NCBI GenBank assembly: GCA_033557465.1
Contig: CM066031.1
Location: forward strand, 171,027,043 to 171,091,042
Source: Ichthyophis bannanicus
Lineage: Eukaryota; Chordata; Amphibia; Gymnophiona; Ichthyophiidae
Reading direction: 5' to 3'
DNA: 64,000 bases
Shown here: positions 7,586 through 18,160 of the stretch, piece after piece
How positions within the stretch are numbered: the stretch's first letter is position 1
Layout of the letters: each line of letters begins with the position of its first letter
Made by a program: the position numbers and the translations under genes
The notes under the pieces: model-generated
Database searches by the model: none
The model's input: the letters and a program-made list of their open reading frames with translations, nothing else
Told to the model about the DNA's origin: nothing

Positions 7586-9497
7586 CTCCTTAAGCATAGC
7601 CTCTCCCCCCCCGCTGGTTCCTCCCAGCACCGGAGGCCGGCTGGTTCACTTCGCCCACAGGTGGTCCAGCATCACCTCAGATGCCTGGGTGCTTCAAGTC
7701 GTGCGAGAAGGCTATCTTCTCCACTTCCACCAGGTCCCTCCCTCCTATTTTCCGGGAGAACCTCCACGACCCCCTCTGCACAGGGAACTACTCCTTCAGG
7801 AGTTAGCAGGTCTTCTACAGGAACAGGCGGTGGAACCGGTGCCCCACCACCTGAAAGGTCAAGGCTTTTATTCCCGGTATTTTCTAATACCAAAAAGAAC
7901 AGGAGGCCTCAGACCCATCCTGGACTTGCGCAACCTCAACAAGTTCCTCGTGCGGGAGAAGTTCAAGATGCTTACCCTTGGAATCCTTCTGCCCTACCTC
8001 CAGCAGGGAGATTGGCTATGCTCCTTGGATCTAAAGGATGCCTACACGCACATCCTCATCCACCCAAGCCACCGCCAATACCTACGGTTTGTGGTGGCAG
8101 GAAATCATTACCAGTACAGAGTACTGCCCTTTGGCCTGTCCTCCGCACCGCGAGTCTTCACAAAATGTCTCGCGGTGGTGGCGGCCCATCTCAGGCTTCA
8201 CGGCCTCTATGTCTTTCCGTACCTCGACGACTGGCTCATCAGAGCAGCGTCCGCTCTGGAGGTCACCAACGCCACGCGCCGCACGGTGACTCTTCTGCAG
8301 TACTTGGGCTTTGTTATAAACTTCGCAAAGTCCACTTTGCTCCCCTCACAGGATCTCGAGTTCATCGGCGCAAGGCTGCACACTCCTCAGGCACGAGCGT
8401 ACCTACCGCTCGACAGGGCTCAACGGCTCATGGACCTAGCCGACCGTTTTCGCAGCCAGCCCCTGGTCTCCGCCAGGCGCTTCCTGAGACTACTCGGCCA
8501 TATGGCTTCCACCGTCCATGTGACCCCCAATGCCCGCCTGAACATGCGGCCTGCTCAATGGTGTCTCCGCCAGCAGTGGCGACAAGCCACAGGCGGCCTA
8601 GCAGACCTAGTGCGCGTCTCCGAGCCGCTGATCTCGTCTCTCCGGTGGTGGCTTCAGCGGCCGAACCTGATATTCGGCATGCCTTTCCAGTCACCTCAGC
8701 CGACCCGGGTGCTGACTACAGATGCATCCCTCCTGGGCTGGGGAGCGCATTGCCAAGGGGCTCGTACTCAGGGCCTCTGGACCACGTGGGAGTCTGCTCA
8801 GCAGATCAACTTCCTGGAGCTCAGGGCGATCCGCCTGGCTCTCAAGGCCTTCTCCCACCTGACTTCTCACCAGTCCGTCCTTGTCCAGACGGACAATCAA
8901 GTTGCCATGTTCTACGTGAACAAGCAGGGGGGCACGGGCTCCTTCCTCCTCTGCCGGGAGGCACAGAAGCTCTGCTCTTGGGCCGTCAGTCACGGCGTTC
9001 TCCTCAAGGCAGTTTATCTCCCAGGCCAAGAGAATTGCCTGGCGGACAAACTCAGCAGGATCCTTCAGCCGCACGAGTGGCGTCTGGATCCCTTGATAGT
9101 TCAGAAGCTCTTTCTAAAGTGGGGCCTCCCCACGGTGGATCTCTTTGCCAGTCCTCACAACCGGCAACTTCCTCGCTTCTGCTCTCGTCAGCCACACCCC
9201 TTTCGGGTTGCGGCGGACGCGTTTCTACTCTCATGGTCGGGGAGCCTTCTGTACGCTTTCCCTCCCATCCCGCTCGTCTCTCGGACTCTTTTCAAGGTTC
9301 TCCGAGACAAAGCCTTCATGATCCTGGTGGCCCCTCGCTGGCCCAGACAGCCATGGTTTCCGCTCCTGCTGCAATTAGCGGTGGAGGATCCACTCCCCCT
9401 GGGGTTTCAACCGGATCTCCTCACTCAGGATCAGGGGTCTCTGCTACACCCCAACCTCAGGTCTCTCAACCTAATGGCCTGGCTGCTGAGAGGGTAG
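7164..9497 (+). CDS. DIRS reverse transcriptase / RNase H (up to 777 aa)
   Basis: The reverse transcriptase starts its conserved part near 'GGLRPILDLRNLNKFL' (about 7905). It carries 'CSLDLKDAYTH' with the first catalytic Asp, 'LPFGLSSAPRVFTK', and the active site YLDD at 8220-8231. RNase H follows with 'TTDASLLGWG', 'LELRAIRLA', 'QTDNQVA' and 'LADKLSR', so all four acidic positions are present. The last ~150 residues are the conserved DIRS extension after RNase H; I see no clear methyltransferase motif in it. The frame is open from ATG 7164, inside ORF1, but homology begins after the ORF1 stop. The true start, or a frameshift from ORF1, is therefore uncertain. Confidence 0.92.
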   Translation: MMALKHRLEWPQPASVPADRLGFSRLTLSPGCRTSWSMSPAEAKTPLASPWLIRLHKLRRRLSPGLGFLGRPPPLPRKRRARERSPFTRGRRLPTNSTPTIRPLQLPNRASRPRDGVTGPVGSKPPSLHHQPLLRRVGVFDSLSIASPPPLVPPSTGGRLVHFAHRWSSITSDAWVLQVVREGYLLHFHQVPPSYFPGEPPRPPLHRELLLQELAGLLQEQAVEPVPHHLKGQGFYSRYFLIPKRTGGLRPILDLRNLNKFLVREKFKMLTLGILLPYLQQGDWLCSLDLKDAYTHILIHPSHRQYLRFVVAGNHYQYRVLPFGLSSAPRVFTKCLAVVAAHLRLHGLYVFPYLDDWLIRAASALEVTNATRRTVTLLQYLGFVINFAKSTLLPSQDLEFIGARLHTPQARAYLPLDRAQRLMDLADRFRSQPLVSARRFLRLLGHMASTVHVTPNARLNMRPAQWCLRQQWRQATGGLADLVRVSEPLISSLRWWLQRPNLIFGMPFQSPQPTRVLTTDASLLGWGAHCQGARTQGLWTTWESAQQINFLELRAIRLALKAFSHLTSHQSVLVQTDNQVAMFYVNKQGGTGSFLLCREAQKLCSWAVSHGVLLKAVYLPGQENCLADKLSRILQPHEWRLDPLIVQKLFLKWGLPTVDLFASPHNRQLPRFCSRQPHPFRVAADAFLLSWSGSLLYAFPPIPLVSRTLFKVLRDKAFMILVAPRWPRQPWFPLLLQLAVEDPLPLGFQPDLLTQDQGSLLHPNLRSLNLMAWLLRG

Positions 9498-9499
9498 TC

Positions 9500-10534
9500 C
9501 TTGCTCCCCTTCTCCTGCCGGCAGAGGTGGAGGAGGTCGTCCTAGCTTCGCGACGCCCTTCTACCCGAAAATGCTACGCCCTTAAATGGCGTCGTTTTTC
9601 CGTTTGGTGTACCTGACAGTCTCAGGATCCCTTCTCCTGCCCGGTGTCGGTGGTCTTGCAGTACTTGCTTTACCTCTCTAATCTGGGACTTAAGTCCAAC
9701 TCCGTCAAAGTTCACCTCAGTGCTCTTTCAGCACATCATGTGCCGGTGGACGGCAGACCTCTCTCCAACGACCCTCTCGTAGCGAGGTTTCTCCGAGGTC
9801 TCCTTCTACTTAAACCACCTCTGCGCCCACCAGCGCCTGACTGGGACCTGAATGTGGTTTTACAGCGGATCACCTGTCCGCCTTTTGAACCTATGGCTAC
9901 CTGTTCTCTCCGTTTTCTTTCTTGGAAAACACTGTTCTTGATAGCCCTCACTTCCGCTAGACGCGTAAGTGAATTGCAGGCCCTCGTGTCTGATCCCCCT
10001 TACACTCGGTTCTACAAAAATAGGGTAGTCCTACGGACTCACCCAAAATTTCTTCCAAAAGTGGTCTCCCCCTTTCACATCAATCAGGAGGTGGTACTTC
10101 CAACCTTCTTTCCCAGACCACACTCCAGCCGAGCTGAAACGGTCCTCCATACCCTGGACTGTAGAAGGGCTTTGAACTTCTACCTTGACCGTACGCGGGA
10201 GCACCGTAAGGCTTCTCAGCTTTTTGTGTCTTTTGACCCCAATAAATTGGGGCTCCCGGTCTCCAAGCGTACTCTGTCCATCTGGGTTGCGGACTGTATC
10301 TCTTGGGCTTATGGGGCAGCCGGACTCTCCTTGGAAGGTCGAGTCACGGCTCATTGCGTTCGGGCAAAGGCTACGTCAGTGGCTTACCTCCGCTCTGTTC
10401 CGCTGGCAGACATCTGCCGGGCCGCTACTTGGTCTTCGAGCCAGACTTTTGCGGTCCATTACTGTCTCGAGAGGGAGTCCCGCAGGGACAGTGCTTTCGG
10501 ACAGGCAGTCCTCCGTAATCTCTTTGAGGTCTGA
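9500..10534 (+). pseudogene. DIRS tyrosine recombinase, one in-frame stop
   Basis: This recombinase inserts the circular DNA copy of the element. From 'VEEVVLASRRPSTRKCYAL' (N-terminal DNA-binding part) the frame runs to 'FSVWCT', a TGA stop at 9614-9616, then open again to 10534. Catalytic positions visible are Arg in 'SARRVSELQAL' (about 9959-9964), His and Arg in 'AHCVRAKA' (10352-10363) and the Tyr in 'VHYCLERES'. At the stop position D3 reads a sense codon. No ATG precedes the conserved start, so translation of this ORF in the family may rely on coupling or frameshifting. If the TGA is real, this copy needs a recombinase supplied in trans. Confidence 0.88.
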
Positions 10535-10670
10535 GCAACTCCTACCCTCCATCCCGGATGTGGGCTACCGGTGGGTAATAATTCAGCGAAGATTCTTTCC
10601 TTCTGTGCTGCTGAGCTAGAGGGAGCTCATTTTTGTGCTTAGGGTCTCCGGTAGCCTTGAGCTTGGGAGT

Positions 10671-10768
10671 CCCATAAGTGAGGACTGACTTCCTGCTTGG
10701 TCCTGGAGAAAGCGTAGTTACTCACCTGTAACAGGTGTTCTCCAGGAGCAGCAGGAATCAGTCCTCAC
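10671..10768. repeat. DIRS internal complementary region of D1
   Basis: 10671-10710 is the exact complement of the left tip (5262-5301), and 10711-10768 is the exact complement of the right tip (10985-11042). The junction reads 'ctggagaa' then 'agcgtag'. This gives the element boundaries and the sequence of the circle junction. Confidence 0.93.
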
Positions 10769-10863
10769 AACCCTCCCTCCTCCCCGTGGAGTTGCAATCA
10801 TCTGCTTTAGTTTTTTTTGCAAATTTTTATGCTGTCTTTTTTAGCTATGTCATCTGACTGGCT

Positions 10864-11042
10864 AAGATGGCACCCTTGGGCGGGAAGGGGACCGCGCATG
10901 CGCGCTGCAATTCCCAAAGGCTTTCTTTGAAAGCTGGGGAAAATTGCTCCGCGGGGGCTCCGTCGGCGCCGACGTCACCCATAAGTGAGGACTGATTCCT
11001 GCTGCTCCTGGAGAACACCTGTTACAGGTGAGTAACTACGCT
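10864..11042 (-). repeat. Right inverted terminal repeat of D1
   Basis: This is the complement of the left repeat, with a 28-base outer extension containing the small palindrome 'cacctgttacaggtg' and ending 'gtaactacgct'. The same extension is present in D2, D3 and the mini-copy. Confidence 0.92.
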
Positions 11043-11179
11043 GTATTATAGTTCATTTTGGTGCGTAAATGACATGGTCACGATTTGGTAAGCAAACCCA
11101 CACATCTAATTGCATGCAATTTCACTTTGGGTACAGACAGGGGCAGAGTTTGGGCAAAAAGTGAGGGCGGAGCACAAAG

Positions 11180-12078
11180 TTCTCTGGGAACAAGTAGGAA
11201 GTCGGTCCTCACATATGGGTAACGTCGGCACTGATGGAGCCCGTGCAGATTCACTCCCCAGCTTTGAAAGAAAGCCTTTGGGAGTTAGACTGTGCTTGTG
11301 CGGTCATCTTCCCGTCCAAGGGTGCCATCTTACCTCAGTCTTCTTTTTTTCTGCGGAACCCTGCAGACATCCTGTCTGTTGTCCCTAGTGAAAGTCAATT
11401 TTTCTAACCTTCTACTTAGTGTTTTTTTGCTCTTTTTTTTTTTTACCTGTCTGTTCCCAATCACCTTCTCACCGCCAGAGTCCGCCCTCGCTTTGGTGTC
11501 ATGTTTTTCTCTGGTCTTTTTCTTTTCTTTTTCTTGTGGGGTGTGGGTATTTTCCCTTGTGCCCTCCCTGACTGAGACATATGAGTTTTATCTTGTGAAT
11601 GCCGTCTTCCCCGCTATGTCTACAATCAGTGGATTTAAGCAATGTGACAAATGCTCCCACATGATGTCCATCATGGACCACCACAGTTGCTGCATCCGGT
11701 GCAGACCATGACTACTCTTCTTGCCTGCTCTGCCTGCAAATGTCAATCAAGAATCGTTAACAGCAGTGGAAGGAACTGTTTGGCTTGAAGGCCTCAGCTG
11801 TGGGGCTGGTGTAGATTATGGAATTGCTGCCCTTGGGGACCATGTCTGATAACTCGGCGTCACATGGGCGTGCTCGATTTGAGTTCTGAGGATGCAGAGC
11901 CTTGGACCGGGAGTCATCCTCAGAGGACCTCCCCTCAGGCGCAAGACATCGTCCAAGTTGAAGTCCGTTCCTGGAGCCCGGAGGTAAGTTCTTGGGTACC
12001 TCAACTCTGAGTCCTCGACCCAATGACGATGGTGATGGCCAGGAACAGCCCTCGAAGTTACAGGTGAGTAACTACGCT
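11180..12078 (+). mobile_element. Internally deleted mini-DIRS (899 bp)
   Basis: It begins with a diverged left DIRS terminus ('ttctctgggaacaagtagg') and the start of ORF1 ('ISGFKQCDKCSHMMS', 11630 onward). It ends with the family's exact right tip ('ttacaggtgagtaactacgct') at 12078. RT, recombinase, ICR and most of the right repeat are missing. Because both outer tips survive, this could be a non-autonomous derivative or simply a deleted insertion. It lies only 137 bases beyond D1. Confidence 0.75.
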
Positions 12079-12699
12079 TTATATGCATAAATAATAACAT
12101 ACTATAATTTGCACCTGCTACTTACAAATTTAGGCATTTATGCAAGCCCATATCCAGTCATTAACTCTAGTATTTTATAAAGTTAAGGATGCATATACTT
12201 GACTTTATACAATAGGCATGAAATAAGGGCATAAAAATGCATATAAAGTACAGAGGAGTTTATAAAATTACTCATTTTGTCTTTTAAATTCCTCCCCCCC
12301 CCCCCAGTCAACCAGGACCATTTACATTGTCTGAGGCACTGCTTGGCCATTTCCCATTTTTATCCCTAAACAAGCCTCCGTCACGCCTTATAAACTTAGT
12401 TTGTGTAGGACTGCCGGGGTCACACTTGCCCTCTAGTGAAAGGCCAAGTGCATTAATAATTATTAAATCTAAGGAATAGGTCTATGAAATATGTACCCCA
12501 GATTCACTGGAGGTGGTGTAATTTTGCCTGCCACCCCAGCTTTCTTGTGACTAGGGGGGAAACAGATACCCCAAGGCCATGACTGCTTGATAACACTGGA
12601 GAGAGAGAAAATCACATCTGCATTCCTGTACACCTTAAAGAAACTCAAGTGCAGTCCAGGGGATATTTTCTTTTTAGGTGTATTTCAAAAATAAGGTAC

Positions 12700-12730
<31 letters not shown>

Positions 12731-13346
12731 AGCAAAATCACAGGAGTAGTTCAAGCAAAGTAGTTTTGATTTCTCAGTTTGCTAAAAGAGTAAAGATCTA
12801 GCTGGCTGTCTGGGAATCCTCTGATAATGTTTCCTTCCTCTTCAGTGTAGATCCTGGCTGCTTTCCTCCTCTGATACTTCGCCAGCTTCTCTCTTGTTTG
12901 GACCCCAAGGTCGGTACCGATCTTTTTGCTGGGCGATAAAACACATTTCAAACATGTTATGCTTTCTGAAAAGATCACAAAATCTCTTTCGTACTTGTGT
13001 TAAGTACAACATAAGGTATCAAAATCCAAAACCATTCTCAAAGTTTTTAGCACCTTTTAGGGGAAGGGGAGGGTACAAAACAGGGAGAAGTATGTTATGT
13101 CCCCAAAGACAAAAATCCATTTAAAAATCTCAAGATATCCCTCTGTATGTGCTAGGAATTCACCCGGGTTTGGTCCCTCACACCACTGACTGGACTTTGC
13201 AATAATTAAGGTGGGATGCATTGTATTGATTCCAACTCACCTACTGAGGTAAACACAACACTAGCAGTTGGATTCTCCCAGGCATCTATTGGATGAGTAT
13301 TCGTAGGCCTCTGCTGTTTTCCATAGCCAATACCGACTAGCTCTGA
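12079..13346. other. Intron sequence without recognised features
   Basis: AT-rich, unique-looking sequence with a C-run near 12293 and an A-run near 12702. I found no coding exon or identifiable repeat. Confidence 0.45.
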
Positions 13347-14142
13347 AAACCTAAGATATGCCATACTGGGTCAGATGAAAGGTCCATCAAGCCCAATATC
13401 CTGTTTCCAACAGTGGCCAATTCAGGGCACAAGTACCTGGCAGGCTGCCTAAAGATAGACAGAGATAAGCAGTGGATATCCTCCAGTCCACTTTAATAAT
13501 GGTTTATGGATTTTTCTTCCAGGAACTTCTCTAAACCTTTTTCAAACCCAGCTACACTAACAGCTTATTTTCTTTGATTAGTCTTAAATGTACTGCTTTG
13601 TAGACGAGCAAATCAGCAAATGGTACAGTATCATCAATGCTGCCGCCAAAGCCACTGAATACAAAGCCAAGAAAACGTGCCGCACCAAAACCCATCACAC
13701 ACCCTGGTACTCAAAAGACATACGAAACGCAAAAAGGGACCTAAGGAAACTAGAATGGCAATGGAGACGCACCAAATCTCCCAACACTCAGGCCCTATAC
13801 CTAACAAAGCAGGGACTACAACAAACTCATCAACCAAAAGAAAAAAGAATACCACACAAACATTATACTCAAATCCTACAGCAAACCGAGAGAGCTCTTC
13901 AAAATTGTGAAAACTCTTACCAACGAACAGAATACCGAAAGCGAAGTGCAAATAGACCCACAAGCCTTCGCAGACCACCTCCAAGAAAAATTCCATACCT
14001 TGCCTCAACCAACATCAAGCACAACCACTAAACAACCACCTCCTTAAAAACCTGGGACAAATTCAGTACATCATTCACAGAGCAGCTCTCACACATCATC
14101 ACCGCACTCAACGCAAGCACTGCACCAACAGACCCATACCCA

Positions 14143-15621
14143 GTGACATGGATTAAAGCAACGAAGGCAAACTTCATCCACATCATATACAACATGGTGC
14201 ACAGGTCACTGACCCAAGGAATCATGCCAAACCGGTTAAAGCTAGTTACAATAAGAAAGAAATCCCCACTGGACAAGAGCAACCCAGCTGCTTACAGACC
14301 CATCTCAAGCATACCTCTACTGGCAAAAATTATAGAACAAGTGGTACAGCATCAGCTCCAAGACCACATTGACAATCATGCACCACTGGACATCAACCAA
14401 CATGGTTTCCGCCCCAACCATGGTGTTGAAACACTCCTGTTATACCTCTTTAACAACATAATTCAACTCATAGACAACTGCAAGAATGGAATACTTATGA
14501 TCTTCATAGACATCTCATCAGCGTTCAACACAGTGGACCACAGAACTCTACTAACATGACTACAGAACATTGGACTACACGGATCCACCCAGAGGTGGTT
14601 CAACTCATACCTAATGGATAGACAGATACAGGTCAAGATTGGCCCCAGCACCTTCCGACCCATAAAAATCAAGCAAGGCGTCCCACAAGGATCCGCCCTA
14701 TCGGCGCTATTATTTAATCTTTACATTCAACCAATTTGCAACATCATGAAAGAACACAAGATACAATACACAATCTATGCCGATGACATCATGATATACA
14801 CACCAGTCACCCTCGACAACCCAGACTACACCAAAATAACAGACTGTCTTAGGCATATGACCAACTGGTTTCAAGACAACAACCTGACCATAAACTACAG
14901 CAAGACACAGGCACTAATCATCACCCGAAACACCAGCTTTGTCCCTCCACCCACCATCAAGATCAACGACACAACAATACCCATAAAACTGGAAGTGAAA
15001 TACCTCGGAGTGACTCTCAACAAAGAACTAAACCTACAGTCACACATCAGCAGAACCACCAAAAATGCATACCACAAGATGAGACTAATCCGACGCCTCA
15101 AGCCCCTCTTCTCTCAGGAGCACTTCCGCACAGTCTGTCAGGCACTAATAACTCCAGTCCTAGACTTCTGCAACCCAATCTATCTCTGCCTAACAAAGCA
15201 GTCACTCCGGCCACTGCAAGTGGCTCAAAACACGGCAGTATGCATAATATCTGGCTCATCAAGACAAGATCACATCACCCGCATTCTAAAAAAATCTCCA
15301 CAGGCTTCCAGTCAGCTCCCGCATCAGATATAAGACAGTCATAAATATATTCAAAATCAAACAGACCTCAGCACTTAGCCTACAACTACTCATACAACCC
15401 GACAGCAGCACAAGACCGAGGAGGAGAGGCACCTCCAACCTCATCAATATACCAAAAGACTTCACCAAGGTATGCAAGGACACCACAAAAAGAGCTCTAT
15501 CACTGGCAGCACCTGCAATATGGAACACCCTCCCTGATGACCTACGATCAACAATAGACATCAAGGACTTTCGGAAACAGCTCAAGACGACCCTCTTCAT
15601 TGAGCACTACGGTGATGTCAC
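14143..15621 (+). pseudogene. L2-like reverse transcriptase, one stop and one frameshift
   Basis: Conserved RT blocks are in order: 'NPAAYRPISSIPLLAK', 'NQHGFRPNHGVETLL', 'MIFIDISSAFNTVDH', 'GVPQGSALSALLFNLY', the active site YADD at 14776-14787 and 'VKYLGVTL'. The C-terminal domain 'HRLPVSSRIRYKTV...WNTLPDDLRS' follows in another frame. The stop at 14557-14559 is TGA where CGA would be expected, a typical CpG decay. The frame shifts in a run of seven A near 15290. The catalytic residues are intact, and only these two lesions break the frame from 14143 onward. Confidence 0.85.
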
Positions 15622-15812
15622 ATAATCTGCCCGCCAGCCCGGACTACAGACCAACCCTCCTCCCTTTATCATTCATGTACATAGTATTGTAAAATAGCGC
15701 ATGCTGTAAATAGCCCACCACGAATCAGCACCAACTTACACACACACGCATTCACTGTATAACACTGCATGCACACACAAATGTCATTATACTTAATTTG
15801 TTTGCGGTGTAA

Positions 15813-15868
15813 ACCGCCTTGATTATAGGAGAAGGCGGTATATAAATCCTCTTAAATAAATAAATTTC
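15813..15868 (+). other. L2 3'-end stem-loop and tail
   Basis: An 8-bp perfect stem (15813-15820 with 15832-15839) is followed by 'atataaatcctcttaaataaat'. Versions of the stem recur at other L2 3' ends here (near 26290, 45820 and 54460, on the minus strand) and in the SINE tails at 18930 and 27620. It is the likely recognition site for the L2 reverse transcriptase. Confidence 0.75.
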
Positions 15869-16806
15869 ATGCCCCTAGTCTTTATACTTTTTGAAAGAAT
15901 AAACAACCAATTCACATCTACTCATTCCACTCTACTTTATAGAGCTCTATATCTCCCTTCAGCCATCTCTTCTCCAAAGCTGAAGAGCTCTAATCTTTTA
16001 AGCCTTTTCTCTTAAGGGTATCCTTCCATCCCCTTAATAATTTTGGGTGCCCTTATTTGTATCTTTTTCTAATTCTGCTATAAAACGTTTATATATATGG
16101 CGAACAGAACTGCATTCTATTTGCTTTCTTGGCTGCCGCTGCACAGTGAGCTGAGGGTTTCAAAGTATTATCCATGATGATGCCTAAATCCTTTTCTTGG
16201 TTGATGGTTCCTAATGTGAAATTTTGTATTAAGTAGCTATAGTTTGTTTTTCTCTAAGTGCATAATCTTGCACTTGTCCACATTAAATTTCATGTGTCAG
16301 CTGAACGCCCAGTTTCCTAATTTCTCAAGGTCCTTTTGCAATTTTTCATAATCCTCTTGTGATTAACAATTTTGAATAATTTAGTTTGGTCTGCAAATTT
16401 GATCACCTCACTTATCCCATTTCCGGGTCATTTATAAATCCCATTTCCAGGCCATTTAAAAAGCAGCGGGCCCAGCACAGATTCTGGGTTATGTCACTAT
16501 TCACTGTTCTCCACTGATAAAATTGCCCATTTTAGCTCTAGTCTCCGTTTTTTCCATCTTTTAACCAGTTCCCAATCCACAATAGTACACAGCCTTTTAG
16601 TCCATGACTTTTTTAAAACTTTTCAAGCGTATCTCATGAGGGACCTTTTTCGGAGGCTTTCTGAAAATCTAGATATAGTATATCAGCCTGATCACCTTTT
16701 ATCTACTTGTTTATTCACACCTTCAAAAAAATGTAGCAGACTGGTAAGGCATGATTTGCCCTGGGTGCCCTGGCTAAATCCATGTTGGCTTTATTCCATT
16801 AAACCA

Positions 16807-17753
16807 TAACTCTATGTTCAGCATGCAGACCCTCCTTAGGGGTCTTCCTTCAAGCCTTTCTGGCCTAGGGGAATCCCTTGCTTTTTATCAGACTTACTTT
16901 AGCTGGCTATCCAGAGAGGAAGCTTCTTTACAGTTCTCGTTAGAAGTCTTCCTCGACTCTCTTACAGTTCTGGAATCTTTTTTTTTTTATCTGCAGCTGC
17001 TTCCTTGGGGCCTTTTAATAGTTCCCTCCAAATTCTGGAAGTGCGAGATCTCTTAGCTCATCCTGTTTCCAACCATGGCTAATGCAAAACCTATGAGCAG
17101 AAACTCCAGAAATGTTCCCTTGTAAGCCTAGGGAAGCTTTTTTGGTCTTGATAACTTTCTCTTTACAAATGAAATGTATTTGTGTGATGCTGTTTCTGTT
17201 ATCCCTGGTCTGCCAACCATCCATATCGCATATCATTTGTACTGGCTCTTGCACGGCCAACAATGTGCAGTTTGCTTTGGGCAGATCCGGGTTCTGCTAT
17301 ATCACCTTTGTCGCTGTGATCATAGTGGTAATAGCAAAATTATAAGGCCAGTGTTCTAGCAATAGAATCAGTTTAATGGAGGAGGGAGAAAGGCAAGGAA
17401 ATGAGGCAAAAAAAGTTACCTCGCCTGGTGCAATTTGACCTAAGGTGAGGGAGGTGGATGGGAGGACGGAGGAAAGGACCAGAAAATGTCTAAAAATTAG
17501 CCAAAAGAAAACCAAGAAGAAAAGGAAAGTACTGGAAGAGACGATAGCATCATCCTAAGATCTTTCTATCTTAAAGCAGAATAATTAAGCCCTTTCCAGT
17601 CCTATTGCACTATGATTCTGTTTTAATTCAAAGGAAGTCTTGCTGGTCAAACTTTTTACAGGAAAGTTGTCTCTTTCAAGCAAACTCTCTTGTCCCTTTT
17701 TTCCCTTAAATATAAATATATATATAAATTAAATTAAATAAATAAATAAATAT
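16807..17753. other. Intron sequence without recognised features
   Basis: No coding or repeat homology recognised. An AT-rich simple-sequence stretch (about 17708-17753, 'aaataaataaat'-like) lies directly at the insertion point of DIRS D2. Confidence 0.45.
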
Positions 17754-17904
17754 TTCTCCAAGACCAAGCAGATGTCAGTCCTCACATATGGGTGACGTCG
17801 GCGCCGATGGAGCCCCCGTCAGAGCATGTCCCCAGCTTTCAAAGAAAGCCTTTGGGAATGCAGCGCGCCTGCGCAGTCCCCTTCCCGCCCAAGGGTGCCA
17901 TCTT
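17754..17904 (+). repeat. Left inverted terminal repeat of D2
   Basis: Matches the D1 left terminus from 'ttctcca' to 'gggtgccatctt' with several substitutions, including loss of some CpGs. Confidence 0.88.
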
Positions 17905-18160
17905 GCTCCTTTTCTTTTTCCGCGGAGTCCAACGGACATAGTTCATGTCACTTGGGAAAAGTAGATTTTATTTTTTCTGCGATTTTTCACGTTTCTTTAT
18001 CCGGTTCGATGCTGGTTCCCCGTCCCACCTGGGCTCAGTATACTGGTATTGAGTCTGGAACTTCTTTTTCGTTTTTTGTCCTTTGTGACTAGTGTTCGCG
18101 CTTTTTCTGTTTTCACTGGCAGCCCGTTCTTTTGACCTTGCAGGGGCCCTTTTCCCCCAA

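Larger units (their letters stand above)
5262..11042 (+). mobile_element. DIRS-type retrotransposon D1, nearly intact (5.78 kb)
   Basis: A full DIRS layout is visible: left terminal repeat, ORF1, RT/RNase H ORF, tyrosine recombinase, internal complementary region (ICR) and right terminal repeat. The exact ends come from the ICR, where the complement of the left tip ('ttctcc...') is joined directly to the complement of the right tip ('...ctacgct'). There is no integrase and no long direct target duplication, as expected for recombinase-mediated insertion of a circular DNA. ORF1 and RT/RNase H are open throughout, and the recombinase has one TGA. The element is CpG-rich compared with its AT-rich surroundings, which suggests it is young. 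Confidence 0.95.
13596..15868 (+). mobile_element. L2-like LINE, sense, 5'-truncated
   Basis: It begins in the segment between endonuclease and RT ('PWYSKDIRNAKRDLRKLE') and ends in an 'aaataaataaat' tail. A stem-loop 'accgcctt...aaggcggt' lies just before the tail. The insertion splits an antisense CR1, so it is younger than that CR1. The coding part is well kept. Confidence 0.88.
13347..16806 (-). mobile_element. CR1/L3-like LINE, antisense, split by an L2
   Basis: The 3' end (13347-13595, minus strand) carries the typical 'gacccagtatggcatatctt' end region and the C-terminus of the RT ORF. The rest resumes after the L2 insertion at 15869 and runs to about 16806. On the minus strand this second part gives pieces of the CR1 reverse transcriptase from the 'KAFDKVPH' region through the 'FADDTKLF' region, with many frameshifts. 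It is an old copy, truncated at its 5' end near 16806. Confidence 0.8.

Noticed and set aside
7661..9616. 651-codon plus-strand frame overlapping the RT
   Set aside because: It is open in a second frame, but the residues over the RT have no domain pattern. Only its last ~45 codons are real, as the start of the recombinase.
5262..11042. Endogenous retrovirus or Gypsy/ERV interpretation of the RT element
   Set aside because: No integrase, protease, primer-binding site, envelope gene or direct LTRs. Inverted termini, an ICR and a tyrosine recombinase define DIRS.
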